From: an uncultured Bradyrhizobium sp.
GTDB taxonomy: Bacteria; Pseudomonadota; Alphaproteobacteria; Rhizobiales; Xanthobacteraceae
Assembly: GCF_936928535.1 (NCBI RefSeq)
Contig: NZ_CAKZHY010000053.1
Coordinates: 22,072-86,071, forward strand
DNA: 64,000 nucleotides
Direction of reading: 5' to 3'
Below the pieces are notes generated by a model, which did not search any database, was not told where the DNA came from, and saw nothing but the letters and a program-made list of their open reading frames with translations. A program made the position numbers and the translations under genes. This document shows, one piece after another, positions 1-8,143 of the stretch (its first letter is position 1; the number at the start of each line of letters is the position of its first letter).

Positions 1-65
1 ATCCGGCTCCACTGGTCAAGCTGCGACGAATTGATCCCGACATAGCCAAGCGCAGTGATTTCCAT
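1..65 (-). CDS. Extradiol-dioxygenase-like (glyoxalase/BphC fold) protein, N-terminus only
   Basis: Only the first 21 codons lie in the window; the gene runs off the left edge. The ATG is at 63-65 on the minus strand with a GGAGGAAA ribosome site just before it. The peptide starts MEITALGYVGINSSQLDQW, which I recognise as the start of 2,3-dihydroxybiphenyl 1,2-dioxygenase-type extradiol ring-cleavage enzymes of the vicinal-oxygen-chelate fold. It is divergent from an IclR regulator and close to an aromatic hydroxylase and a fumarylacetoacetate-hydrolase-family gene, which fits ring cleavage in the same pathway. The identification rests on a short peptide plus context. Confidence 0.6.
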   Translation of the reverse strand, partial: MEITALGYVGINSSQLDQWSR

Positions 66-213
66 CGAGTTTCCTCCCGAAGGCATCGCGCGCGCCGTAG
101 TAGGGCGAACTTGATACCGGCCGAGCGCGCTCCTACGGTAGCGTTCCGCAATCGCTTCGCGTTCGCAAAGACGATAATAGCGCGGCCGTCGGCCACAAGG
201 GAGGAAATACGAA

Positions 214-1005
214 GTGTCCAAGGAGCGGACGCGGACCAGTCAGCCGCGACAGTCGGAGGGTGTCCGCGCCTTCAAGCGCGGGCTGGACGTGCTGCAGGAG
301 GTCAACCGCTCGGGCGGCATCCGCGCCGGCGACGTCGCCCGCGCGCTCGACCTGCCCCGTCCGACCGTCTACCGCCTGCTCGAAACGCTGGAGGAACTTG
401 GCTATATCGCCCGCAGCGCCAGCGACGACCGCTTTCGCGTCACCCGGCTCGCTCTCAGCCTCGGCGATGGCTACGACCCCGGCGTGGTGATCTGCCAGGC
501 GGCCGCGCCTTATCTCGCCGAGCTCAGCAAGACCCTGGTTTGGCCGGTCGACCTCTCGACCTACGAGAACGCCGCGATGGTGGTGCAGGAGACCACGCAT
601 TCACGCAGCCCGCTCTCGATCGATCGCGGCATGATCGGCAAGCGCCTGCCGATGCTGCGAACGTCGGCAGGCCGGGCCTATCTCGCCGCCTCCCCGGCAC
701 GCGAGCGCGATCTCATCGTCAGCCATCTGCGCCGCATCGATGAGGCCGACGACCGTCTCTTCCTGGACCAGGGCCGGCTCGATCAGATGATCTCCGAGAC
801 GCAAGCGCGAGGTTACGCGATCCGCAGTGAAGGTGAGTACAATCCGAAGACGGCATCAATCGCCGTGCCCATCGTGCGGAACGGGGTGGTCTACGGCTGC
901 ATCTCCATCATCTGGATCCGGTCAGCGCTGGGAATCGAGCAAGCCGTGACGCAATTCGTCAGCCAGCTTCAGGAGACGGCCGCGGCGATCCCCGTCGAGG
1001 TATAG
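214..1005 (+). CDS. IclR-family transcriptional regulator (MhpR-like)
   Basis: A 263-residue protein with the two-domain IclR plan: a winged helix-turn-helix at about residues 18-80 (recognition helix near RPTVYRLLETLEELGY) and an effector-binding domain at about 95-255. The start is GTG at 214 with AAGGGAGG a few bases upstream. IclR proteins commonly control aromatic-acid catabolism, binding the aromatic substrate or an intermediate. It lies between a divergent extradiol-dioxygenase-like gene and an MhpA-like hydroxylase, so it probably regulates both directions from the 66-213 intergenic region. No clear palindromic operator was found there by eye. The exact inducer is unknown. Confidence 0.88.
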   Translation: MSKERTRTSQPRQSEGVRAFKRGLDVLQEVNRSGGIRAGDVARALDLPRPTVYRLLETLEELGYIARSASDDRFRVTRLALSLGDGYDPGVVICQAAAPYLAELSKTLVWPVDLSTYENAAMVVQETTHSRSPLSIDRGMIGKRLPMLRTSAGRAYLAASPARERDLIVSHLRRIDEADDRLFLDQGRLDQMISETQARGYAIRSEGEYNPKTASIAVPIVRNGVVYGCISIIWIRSALGIEQAVTQFVSQLQETAAAIPVEV

Positions 1006-1076
1006 GGGCGTCCGCTGGGCGGACACTTCGACCGGCGCCATTGAAGTGACGGCACCTGATGGGGAAGAGATGCCCC

Positions 1077-2573
1077 ATGCAAGATAAGTCCGCAACCGAA
1101 GAGTTTGACGTCGTCATTGTCGGACGTGGCCCGGTCGGCGCCACGCTCGCCAATCTGCTTGGCCTCTGCGGCGTGCGGACTCTGGTGCTGGAGCGTGAAG
1201 GGCGAACCTATCATCTGCCGCGCGCGGTCCATTTCGACGACGAATGCATGCGGGTGTTCCAGACCATTGGTCTGGCCGACGCCATCCTGCCGCATGTCAT
1301 CCTCAGCCCCGGCATGCTGTTCCTCGACGGCCAGGGCAAGATGCTGCTCGACTGGTCGCGGCCGCAGACGCTGACGCCGATGGGCTGGAATCTCAGCTAC
1401 CGCTTCCACCAGCCCGATCTCGAGGACGTGCTGATCGGCGGCCTTGCGCGCTGGCCGCACGTCAGCTTGCGCAGTCGTCGCGACGTCTTCGCGCTGGATC
1501 AGGATGCGAGCGGCGTGCGGGTCCGCTACGAGGACCTCTCCAACGGCAAGCTCAGCGAGGTGCGCGCCCGCTATGTCGTCGGCTGCGATGGCGCGCGATC
1601 TCTGGTGCGCCGCTTCATCGGCTCGGGCATGGACGATCTCGGCTTTCACGAGCGCTGGCTGGTGATCGACGTGCTGCTCAAGCGCGAGCGCGACGATCTC
1701 GGCGACTACAGCCTTCAGCATTGTGATGTCAGGCGGCCGGCGACCTATGTCCGGGGCACCGGCGCACGCAGGCGCTGGGAGATCACGGTCCTTCCCGAGG
1801 AAGATTCGAACGACGTCGCACAGCCCGCAAAGGTCTGGGAGTTGCTGTCGCGCTGGATCACGCCTGAGGATGCCGAGCTCGAGCGCGCCGCGGTCTACAC
1901 CTTTCATTCCGTCATTGCGCAGCATTGGCGGAACGGCCGGCTGCTGCTCGCTGGCGATTCCGCGCACCAGACCCCGCCCTTCCTCGGCCAGGGGATGTGC
2001 GCCGGCATCCGCGATGCCGCCAATCTTGCGTGGAAGCTGGCCAGCGTCATCGGCGGCGGCGCTGATGCCTGCCTGCTCGACACCTATCAGGACGAGCGCC
2101 AGCCGCATGTGCGCGAGTTCATCGAGCTCGCTATTCGCCTAGGCGGCGTCATCAACACCAAGGCGATCGAGGCTGGCCTCGCTGCCGGCGAGGCGCGCGA
2201 TAATGCGCCCGCGAAGCTCGAGGTGAAGAAGCCCCTGCTCGGCCCCAGGCCTGTGCCAGGTGATCTGCCTCTCGCTGGACATCTCGCGCCGCAGTTCAAG
2301 CTGAAGGACGGCAGCCGCAGCGACGACCGGACCGGCTACAGCCACCTGCTGATTGTCGACAGCATCGCGCGCTTCGCTCATTCGCAGGCCGGGATCAACA
2401 TCCTCACCGGTGACGATGCCGAGGGCATCGACCCTTGGCTGCGCGAGCACGGCATCATCGCCGCGCTCGTTCGCCCCGACCGCTACATCCGCGCCGGCGC
2501 CCGTAACGATGCCGAGCTCGACCGGCTCGTCGCCACGATCGGGCCTTCAACCCATGTGCCGTCCGCGGCCTGA
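1077..2573 (+). CDS. mhpA: FAD-dependent aromatic hydroxylase, MhpA-like (3-(3-hydroxyphenyl)propionate/3-hydroxycinnamate type)
   Basis: A 498-residue class A flavoprotein monooxygenase. The N-terminus carries the dinucleotide-binding fingerprint VVIVGRGPVGATLANLLG at residues 12-29, and the second FAD motif GDSAHQTPPFLGQGM is near residue 292, as in MhpA and other PheA/TfdB-type hydroxylases. It should insert a hydroxyl next to an existing phenolic hydroxyl using NAD(P)H and O2, preparing a catechol for meta cleavage. I chose the ATG at 1077, which has GGGGAAGAG upstream, over the in-frame ATG at 1059, which has no clear ribosome site. It follows the IclR gene by about 70 bases and precedes the FAH-family gene by 24. 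The substrate is inferred from family and neighbours only. Confidence 0.82.
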   Translation: MQDKSATEEFDVVIVGRGPVGATLANLLGLCGVRTLVLEREGRTYHLPRAVHFDDECMRVFQTIGLADAILPHVILSPGMLFLDGQGKMLLDWSRPQTLTPMGWNLSYRFHQPDLEDVLIGGLARWPHVSLRSRRDVFALDQDASGVRVRYEDLSNGKLSEVRARYVVGCDGARSLVRRFIGSGMDDLGFHERWLVIDVLLKRERDDLGDYSLQHCDVRRPATYVRGTGARRRWEITVLPEEDSNDVAQPAKVWELLSRWITPEDAELERAAVYTFHSVIAQHWRNGRLLLAGDSAHQTPPFLGQGMCAGIRDAANLAWKLASVIGGGADACLLDTYQDERQPHVREFIELAIRLGGVINTKAIEAGLAAGEARDNAPAKLEVKKPLLGPRPVPGDLPLAGHLAPQFKLKDGSRSDDRTGYSHLLIVDSIARFAHSQAGINILTGDDAEGIDPWLREHGIIAALVRPDRYIRAGARNDAELDRLVATIGPSTHVPSAA

Positions 2574-2597
2574 CCAACCATCTCTCAAGGGCATCTC

Positions 2598-3449
2598 ATG
2601 AAACTGCTTTCTTTCATCGCCAAAGGCCGCGCTTCCTTCGGGGCCGTCACGGACAACGGCGTCGTCGATCTCGGCAAGCGCATGGCGGGGTGCGCCACCC
2701 TGCGGCAGTTGCTCGAAGCTGGCCGCGTTGCAGAGGCTGCAAAGCTTGTGGCGGCCGGCGCGCCTGATCATAAGCTCGAAGCGATCAGTTTCGCGCCCGT
2801 CATTCCCGATCCCGGCAAGATCATCTGCGTCGGCCTCAACTATCGCGACCACGTCGCCGAAACGGGGCGCACAGTCACCGAGAAGCCGGCACTGTTCGTC
2901 CGCTTTCCCTGTAGCCAGGTCGGCCATCTCGAGTCGATCGTGAAGCCCAAAGTCAGCGACGATTTCGACTACGAGGGTGAGCTCGCACTCGTCATCGGCA
3001 AGCAAGGCCGCCACATCCCCGCGAGCGATGCGCTCGACCATATCGCCGGCTATGCCTGCTACAATGAGGGTAGCATCCGCGACTGGCAGCGTCACACCAG
3101 CCAGTTCCTCTCCGGCAAGACTTTTGCCGAGAGCGGCAGCTTTGGACCATGGCTGGTGACGGCGGACGAGATTCCCGATCCATCGAAGCTGACGCTTCAG
3201 ACGCGGCTCAACGGCGCCGTGGTGCAGGACACGACGACCGATCGCCTGATCACCGCCATCCCTGAGTTGATCGCCTACATCTCGACGATCTGCCCGCTCG
3301 CGCCCGGCGACGTCATCGTCACGGGGACGCCCGGCGGCGTCGGCGCCAAGCGCACGCCGCCGTTGTGGATGCGCCCCGGCGACACCGTCGAGGTCGAGAT
3401 CTCCGACATCGGAATCTTGCGCAACAAGGTCATCGCCGAGGCGGCCTGA
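2598..3449 (+). CDS. Fumarylacetoacetate hydrolase family protein
   Basis: A 283-residue protein of the FAH superfamily, which includes 2-hydroxyhepta-2,4-diene-1,7-dioate isomerases, acylpyruvate hydrolases and 2-keto-4-pentenoate hydratases. Residues 1-65 form the small N-terminal domain and about 72-281 the catalytic fold. The metal-ligand motif DYEGELALVIG places Glu126 and Glu128 as ligands, and the C-terminal VTGTPGGVGAKRTPP stretch is typical. It directly follows the MhpA-like hydroxylase and probably handles the product of extradiol ring cleavage. The precise reaction (hydrolase, isomerase or decarboxylase) cannot be fixed from sequence. Confidence 0.85.
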   Translation: MKLLSFIAKGRASFGAVTDNGVVDLGKRMAGCATLRQLLEAGRVAEAAKLVAAGAPDHKLEAISFAPVIPDPGKIICVGLNYRDHVAETGRTVTEKPALFVRFPCSQVGHLESIVKPKVSDDFDYEGELALVIGKQGRHIPASDALDHIAGYACYNEGSIRDWQRHTSQFLSGKTFAESGSFGPWLVTADEIPDPSKLTLQTRLNGAVVQDTTTDRLITAIPELIAYISTICPLAPGDVIVTGTPGGVGAKRTPPLWMRPGDTVEVEISDIGILRNKVIAEAA

Positions 3450-3490
3450 CCACCGCAACCGATCAATCGACGATAAAATCAGGAAACGCC

Positions 3491-4699
3491 ATGGCCATCA
3501 CCCGCACGACATCAACCGCCATCCTGCTGATCACGTTGGCGCTGCCAGGCGCCGCGCGCGCCGAGATCAAGGGCGATGCCGTCCGCGTCGGTGTCCTCAC
3601 CGACATGAACGGCATTTTCGCGACCGCGATGGGCCCTGGCTCGGTCGAGGCAGCGCGGATGGCGGCGGAGGAGTTCGGCGGCAAGATCAATGGCAAGCCG
3701 ATCGAGATCTTGCAGGCCGATCACCAAAACAAGCCAGACCTCGCGGCCTCGCTGGCGCGCAAATGGTTCAGCGACGGCGTACAGGCGATCGCCGATGGTG
3801 GCAGCTCGGGCGCGGCGCTCGCGGTGCAGGAACTGGTGCGCGGCAACGGAAAGATATTTTTGGTCTCCGGCGCTGGCGCCAACCAGCTCACTGACGAGGC
3901 CTGCGCGCCGTCCAGCGTCCAGTGGACCCAGGATGCCTACTCCACCGCCACTGCGGTCGTCTCCGGCGTCATGCAGACCAGCAAGGAGCCGTGGTTCTTC
4001 ATCACAGGCGATTACGCCTTCGGGCACTCCATCGAGGCGACCGCACGCGACCGTATCGCCGCACTTGGGGGCAAGGTCGCCGGCAGCGTCAAGGCCCAGC
4101 TCGGCACGCCCGATTACTCCTCGTTCCTGCTGCAGGCACAGTCATCGGGCGCCAAGATCCTCGCGATCAACGTCGCCGGCGACAATGCCACCGCGATCAA
4201 GCAGGCGGAGGAATTCGGTCTTGCCGACCAGGGCATCAAGATCGTTCCGATGTCGTTCCAGAACGTCGACATCGCGGCTGTCGGCCTGAAGGCGACCCGC
4301 GGCGACCTCATCGTGACCTCCTTCTTCGAGGACGTCTCACCGGCTGCACGAAAATTCTCCGATGCGTTCTATGCCCGCCGAAAGGCAATGCCCTCGCAGA
4401 TCCAGGCCGGCGTCTATTCCGCCGTGCGCCACTATCTGCAGGCCGTGAAGGATACCGACTCCGACGACAGCGCGACAGTGATGGCCAGGATGAAGGCGAC
4501 GCCGGTGTCGGACGCCTACACGACGAGCGGCCACATCCGTGAGGACCAGCGCATGGTGCACGATCTCTATCTCGTGCAGGTCAAGACGCCGGATGAGTCG
4601 AAGGGCCCGTGGGACTTCGTGAAGCTGGTCGCGACCATCCCGCCCGACCAGGCCTTCCGCCCGCTTGACCGCAGCAAATGCAGCCTGGTGGGGAAATAA
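3491..4699 (+). CDS. ABC transporter substrate-binding protein (branched-chain amino acid/aromatic-acid type)
   Basis: A 402-residue periplasmic binding protein of the Peripla_BP_6 (LivJ-like) family. An N-terminal signal peptide ends near ALPGAARA (about residue 24), and the mature start EIKGDAVRVGVLTDMNGIF is the usual first strand of the fold. The reading frame stays open upstream, but the ATG at 3491 is the one that gives a proper signal peptide. No permease or ATPase genes are adjacent, so it is an orphan binding protein. Its place at the end of the aromatic cluster suggests it binds an aromatic acid. Its stop is only three bases from the stop of the convergent membrane-protein gene, with no terminator between them. 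Confidence 0.88.
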   Translation: MAITRTTSTAILLITLALPGAARAEIKGDAVRVGVLTDMNGIFATAMGPGSVEAARMAAEEFGGKINGKPIEILQADHQNKPDLAASLARKWFSDGVQAIADGGSSGAALAVQELVRGNGKIFLVSGAGANQLTDEACAPSSVQWTQDAYSTATAVVSGVMQTSKEPWFFITGDYAFGHSIEATARDRIAALGGKVAGSVKAQLGTPDYSSFLLQAQSSGAKILAINVAGDNATAIKQAEEFGLADQGIKIVPMSFQNVDIAAVGLKATRGDLIVTSFFEDVSPAARKFSDAFYARRKAMPSQIQAGVYSAVRHYLQAVKDTDSDDSATVMARMKATPVSDAYTTSGHIREDQRMVHDLYLVQVKTPDESKGPWDFVKLVATIPPDQAFRPLDRSKCSLVGK

Positions 4700-4702
4700 C
4701 GC

Positions 4703-5596
4703 TCAAGCCAGATACTGCGTGAGATAGCCTTCCATGGCATAGAGCGCGCAGAGCGCAAGGCTCGACCACACGGCGGCGCTGAAATACAGGAACATCCAGG
4801 TCAGCTCGCCCTTCCAATGCGCGATGTCGTGGGTCACCACCCATCGCGTCGCGACGTCATGCAGGCCTTCGAGGAAGCCAAGGAAGTTGTTGCCCTCTTC
4901 ATGCCCTGCCCGCCACCGGCTGAGATACATGGGCACATCGACGGTGACGAGGAAGGCGAGGAAGCAGGCGATACCGACGATGCCTGACATTAACGCCCAG
5001 CGCACCACGCCCTGGAATTCCGGCATCAAGCGGCACAGCGCGATGCCGGCAAGGAAGAACGTCACCGCCCACAGCGAGTTTTCGATGGCGTTGAAGAGGA
5101 AATTGGTCGTCACCACCGCGTACCAGGAGAAGCATTCCGCGATGATGATAACAGGCACGATCACGAGCGCGATGTTCACCGCGGTCTCGGCGCCCGTCAT
5201 CCGACCGAGCTGATGCAGGATGATCGCCCATTGCGCGGTAAAGCAGACTTCGGCCACGGTCGCGACCGTGCGGCCGACAAACACGCTCGACAGCCAGGTG
5301 TCGAACAGGCAGATGCGCTGCACGTCGGCGCGCGGCAGCACCGAGCGGAAGGCGCAGCCGAACACATAGCCCGCGCAGAGCAGGAACATCAGCCCGATAT
5401 CCGAGCCGCCGCCGACACTGCCGGCCACGGTCGGATAGAACTCGCGGTACAGCATGAACCAGACGAGAATGTTCGCAGCGCTGACCAGCGTCAGAGACCC
5501 CCACCACCACGCCAGGGGATTTGACCGTGCCTGCCACTGCAACATGAACCGCTCCGCCGTAGTCATCATGACATTCAACGGTAGCAATTCTGTCAT
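4703..5596 (-). CDS. Multi-pass membrane protein of unknown function
   Basis: A 297-residue hydrophobic protein with about seven or eight predicted membrane helices, including stretches near residues 30-50, 70-88, 105-130, 140-165, 180-200 and 205-230. It is rich in Trp and Phe and has no motif I can assign. The annotated ATG at 5594-5596 lies inside one of three copies of a TGTCATAA(A/T)T repeat; the in-frame ATGs eight and nine codons later are alternative starts. The gene is convergent with the ABC binding protein. Function unknown. Confidence 0.7.
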   Translation of the reverse strand: MTELLPLNVMMTTAERFMLQWQARSNPLAWWWGSLTLVSAANILVWFMLYREFYPTVAGSVGGGSDIGLMFLLCAGYVFGCAFRSVLPRADVQRICLFDTWLSSVFVGRTVATVAEVCFTAQWAIILHQLGRMTGAETAVNIALVIVPVIIIAECFSWYAVVTTNFLFNAIENSLWAVTFFLAGIALCRLMPEFQGVVRWALMSGIVGIACFLAFLVTVDVPMYLSRWRAGHEEGNNFLGFLEGLHDVATRWVVTHDIAHWKGELTWMFLYFSAAVWSSLALCALYAMEGYLTQYLA

Positions 5597-5670
5597 AAAT
5601 CATTCGTTCCAGGCGACAAAAATCTGCGTGACGCCACTGTCATAATTCGCCTGCGCGCGCTGTCATAATT
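5590..5670. repeat. Three copies of CTGTCATAA(A/T)T upstream of the membrane-protein gene
   Basis: The sequence CTGTCATAAAT is at 5590-5600, and CTGTCATAATT occurs twice, at 5637-5647 and 5660-5670. The last two start 23 bases apart. The first copy covers the start codon of the minus-strand gene. Such phased direct repeats often mark regulator binding, but no cognate regulator is apparent. Confidence 0.5.
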
Positions 5671-5743
5671 GCGAAGGCACCTGCGTTTCCAAGCTTATTC
5701 CGGAGGCGCCGGTGTGAAGGCGCCCCCGAATCAAGCGGGCCTC

Positions 5744-6235
5744 TTATTTCTTCATCCCACCGACATAGGCAGCGAGCTTGTCCAGCGTCTGATAGCCGTA
5801 TTCGACGGCGCCGAATCCGATCATGCCGTCGCGCTGCTCGGTGCTGGAGGCCAGCTGCCGCATCATCAGCACCGTCTTGCCGTTGGCCTGCTCGGCAAAG
5901 GTGATGGTGAAGCGGAACATGCCGGGATCATCGTCCTGGTCGGCGCCATGATCCATCTCCATGAAAGACGGCCGCTCGATGCGGCGGAAGCGCATGCGGT
6001 TCGAATAGACCGTACCGTCGGGCCCGATCATGTTGAAGCGCCAGACGCCGCCGACGCGCACGTCGATCTCGAAGGTCTCGATCTTGAAGCCCTTCGGCCC
6101 GAACCATTGCGGCAAGTGTTTTGGATCGGACCACGCCTCGAACACCAGATCGCGCGGCGCGTCGATCACGCGCGACATCACGATCTCGCGGTCTATCGAC
6201 CATTGCGACAGGGCGGCGTTGGCAGGATTCGTCAT
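5744..6235 (-). CDS. SRPBCC (AHSA1-like) domain protein
   Basis: A 163-residue single-domain protein of the START/SRPBCC fold, AHSA1 subgroup, shown by VIDAPRDLVFEAWSDPKHL near residue 24, WFGPKGF, and the C-terminal helix YGYQTLDKLAAYV. These small proteins bind hydrophobic ligands in a cavity; the true ligand is unknown. It starts where the upstream ArsR gene ends (the two coding regions meet at base 6235), so the pair is co-transcribed. ArsR-SRPBCC pairs are common and are probably controlled together by the operators at 6634-6651 and 6684-6701. Confidence 0.85.
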   Translation of the reverse strand: MTNPANAALSQWSIDREIVMSRVIDAPRDLVFEAWSDPKHLPQWFGPKGFKIETFEIDVRVGGVWRFNMIGPDGTVYSNRMRFRRIERPSFMEMDHGADQDDDPGMFRFTITFAEQANGKTVLMMRQLASSTEQRDGMIGFGAVEYGYQTLDKLAAYVGGMKK

Positions 6236-6642
6236 TACTCAGTACCTTTCCGTTTGCTTGGCTTGTAGGTGGTCTTCTCGGTCACTTTGGACGGCTGCTT
6301 GCCCGCCGCCCTCTCCTTCTTGAGCTTCATGACATATGTCTCGAAGCGGTCGAGCCGCGCCTCCCAGATCGCGCGCTGGTGCTGGAACCAGTCTTCCGCA
6401 CCGACGAGCGCCTCGGGACTGAGGCGACAGGTGCGCACGCGGCCTGATTTCTCCGACTGCACGAGCCCGCTCAGCTCCAGCACGTGGATGTGCTTCATGA
6501 AGCTCGGCAGCGCCATCTCGAACGGCTCGGCGAGCTCGCCGACCGAGGCTTCGCCGGCGCAAAGCCGCATGACGATCGCACGCCGCGTCGGATCAGCAAG
6601 CGCCGCGAAGACCTGGTCGAGCCGGGATAATTGGTTAGCCAT
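6235..6642 (-). CDS. ArsR-family winged-helix transcriptional regulator
   Basis: A 135-residue regulator beginning MANQLSRLDQVFAALADPTR, with the ArsR helix-turn-helix at about residues 15-80. No metal-binding Cys cluster is seen, so it is probably not a metal sensor; this subgroup usually accompanies SRPBCC genes. I set the start at 6642, not at the in-frame ATG at 6678, because 6678 lies inside the best -35 hexamer and has no ribosome site. With -10 at 6650-6655, transcription would begin at about 6643, so the mRNA may be leaderless. An inverted repeat covers the start codon, suggesting autorepression. Confidence 0.85.
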   Translation of the reverse strand: MANQLSRLDQVFAALADPTRRAIVMRLCAGEASVGELAEPFEMALPSFMKHIHVLELSGLVQSEKSGRVRTCRLSPEALVGAEDWFQHQRAIWEARLDRFETYVMKLKKERAAGKQPSKVTEKTTYKPSKRKGTE

Positions 6643-6651
6643 AGAGCTAAC
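6634..6651. promoter_or_regulatory. Inverted-repeat operator GTTAGC-N6-GCTAAC over the arsR start
   Basis: A perfect 6+6 inverted repeat with a six-base spacer. It covers the ArsR start codon (6640-6642) and reaches the -10 hexamer. The same half-sites recur 50 bases upstream. Confidence 0.7.
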
Positions 6652-6678
6652 TATAATCGCACCGCGATCCGGCGTCAA
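6650..6678 (-). promoter_or_regulatory. Sigma-70-type promoter for the arsR-SRPBCC pair
   Basis: On the minus strand, TTGACG (6673-6678) and TATAGT (6650-6655) are separated by 17 bases. The predicted start is within a base or two of the ATG at 6642. Both flanks carry the GTTAGC/GCTAA operator. Confidence 0.6.
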
Positions 6679-6683
6679 CGATT

Positions 6684-6701
6684 GTTAGCTGACAGGCTAA
6701 G
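6684..6701. promoter_or_regulatory. Second operator copy GTTAGC-N6-GCTAAG
   Basis: Same architecture and spacing as the operator at 6634-6651, with one mismatch in the last base. It lies just upstream of the -35 of the arsR promoter and could also influence rightward transcription toward the serine hydrolase gene. Confidence 0.6.
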
Positions 6702-6810
6702 TTTTTTTGGAAGCGCCAGCGGAACTCATAACGCGCAATCGTGAATTGGGACGCCGTCCCCGCCTCGCTACAATAGGATTCGGGGCGCACCGCATGATCA
6801 GATCGAGCAC

Positions 6811-7995
6811 GTGCCACCTGTTGTCATCTCACCCCACATCACGAGGCGATCCCTCGTCCGCGCCGCGCTTGTTCCCTTGGCGGTCGCGCTGGCCAACCCG
6901 CGCCCTGCCTTGGCCGATTCCGACATGATCGCGCAAATGCGCGACCTCGTCGCGGCCGCGCTCGCGCCCACCGCGACACCGGACCAGCCGGGCGGCCTCT
7001 CCGCGGCGCTCTATGCCGGTCGGCATCTCGAATTCTTCAGCTACGGCCTTGCCGACGACGCCACCAGGCGGTCCGTGACGCCGGACACGCTGTTCAACCT
7101 CGCTTCGTTGCGAAAGCCGTTCGAGGCGACGCTGCTGGCATCGGGCGCGCTCCGCGGCGAGCTCAAGCTCGACGATCCTCTGCCGAAATATCTGCCTGAG
7201 CTAGGTGGTGACTACATCCGCAACGTCACGATCGGCGAGCTCGCCACGCACACATCAGGTCTATTGCTGCCGACCGATCACCCGCCCTGGCCGAACGATT
7301 CCTATTCGCAGGCGCAGTTCGTCGCGATGCTCAACGCGTTCACGCCGTCCGCAGGCGTCGCGCCGGGCAAGCAGCGCATCTACAGCCATGCCGGCTACGT
7401 CCTGCTTCAGCTCGTGCTCGAGCGCTGCTATCGCGCGCCGATCGCAAGACTGATCGAGAGCCGCGTGCTCAAGCCGCTCGGCATGCACGCAACCTCCATT
7501 CCCGAACGCGGACCTGACAACCGCGCGGTCATGGACGAGGCCACAATGCGACGCGTCGTACAGGGCTATTCCGACCAGGGCAGCGCGATCGGCTCGATCG
7601 GAGGCCAACAGAGCTATTTCGACTTCCCCGGCACCGGCCAGATGTTCTCGTCAGCGCGCGATCTTGCGACATTCGTCGCGGCCTGCGTCGACGGCCGCAC
7701 GATCGACCCGCGTCTGCGGGAGGCGCTGCACATGACGCAGCGCGAAGCCTTCCACGTCGACCAAAGGTACGAACAGGCAACCTTCGGGCAGGGCATGGCG
7801 TGGGAGACAGTCCACCTCCCCGGCGTCACAATCGTCGACAAGCCGGGCGGGCTCAACAACGCATCGGGCTATATTGGCCTCGTCCCGGCGTACCGGATCG
7901 GCATCGTGTTGCTTGCCAATCGCGGCGATTATCCGCGCGAGATCGCCCGCTACAAGATCCTGCCTGCGCTGGCGAGACTGGTGGCGCACAGCTGA
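6811..7995 (+). CDS. Exported serine hydrolase of the beta-lactamase class C family
   Basis: A 394-residue protein with a twin-arginine signal (TRRSLVRAALVPLAVAL, residues 11-27) ending near PALA. The catalytic SxxK tetrad is Ser99-Leu-Arg-Lys102 in NLASLRKPF. The second motif, usually Tyr-x-Asn, reads YSH at Tyr191-His193, so Asn is replaced. A third K-x-G motif (DKPGGLNNASG) is near the C-terminus. Relatives include carboxylesterases, D-aminopeptidases and penicillin-binding-like enzymes, so antibiotic resistance should not be assumed. The start is GTG at 6811; no strong ribosome site is seen, so the exact start is uncertain. Confidence 0.82.
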   Translation: MPPVVISPHITRRSLVRAALVPLAVALANPRPALADSDMIAQMRDLVAAALAPTATPDQPGGLSAALYAGRHLEFFSYGLADDATRRSVTPDTLFNLASLRKPFEATLLASGALRGELKLDDPLPKYLPELGGDYIRNVTIGELATHTSGLLLPTDHPPWPNDSYSQAQFVAMLNAFTPSAGVAPGKQRIYSHAGYVLLQLVLERCYRAPIARLIESRVLKPLGMHATSIPERGPDNRAVMDEATMRRVVQGYSDQGSAIGSIGGQQSYFDFPGTGQMFSSARDLATFVAACVDGRTIDPRLREALHMTQREAFHVDQRYEQATFGQGMAWETVHLPGVTIVDKPGGLNNASGYIGLVPAYRIGIVLLANRGDYPREIARYKILPALARLVAHS

Positions 7996-8071
7996 CGAGC
8001 AGCACGACATCTTTCGCGGGTTCCATCGCGATAGGGCAGCGGCGCTTGCCTATTGCGTGTGAGGCCTGCGG

Positions 8072-8099
8072 TTGACTTGCGATGCCGGCCGCCTACACT
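8072..8099 (+). promoter_or_regulatory. Sigma-70-type promoter for the heptad-repeat gene
   Basis: TTGACT (8072-8077) and TACACT (8094-8099) are separated by 16 bases. This would leave a leader of roughly 40 bases before the ATG at 8144. Confidence 0.55.
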
Positions 8100-8143
8100 C
8101 CACGAATTGCTGCGATAGATTGTTGAGACATGGAGCTTCGGCC

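Noticed and set aside
969..2108. A 379-residue open frame on the minus strand opposite the MhpA-like gene
   Set aside because: It has no ribosome site, an unnatural Ala/Arg/Asp composition, and lies opposite a gene with clear FAD motifs; long antisense frames are expected at this GC content.
5697..5725. GGCGCC-containing hairpin as terminator for the SRPBCC gene
   Set aside because: GGCGCC is self-complementary and there is no T run on the minus strand; too weak.
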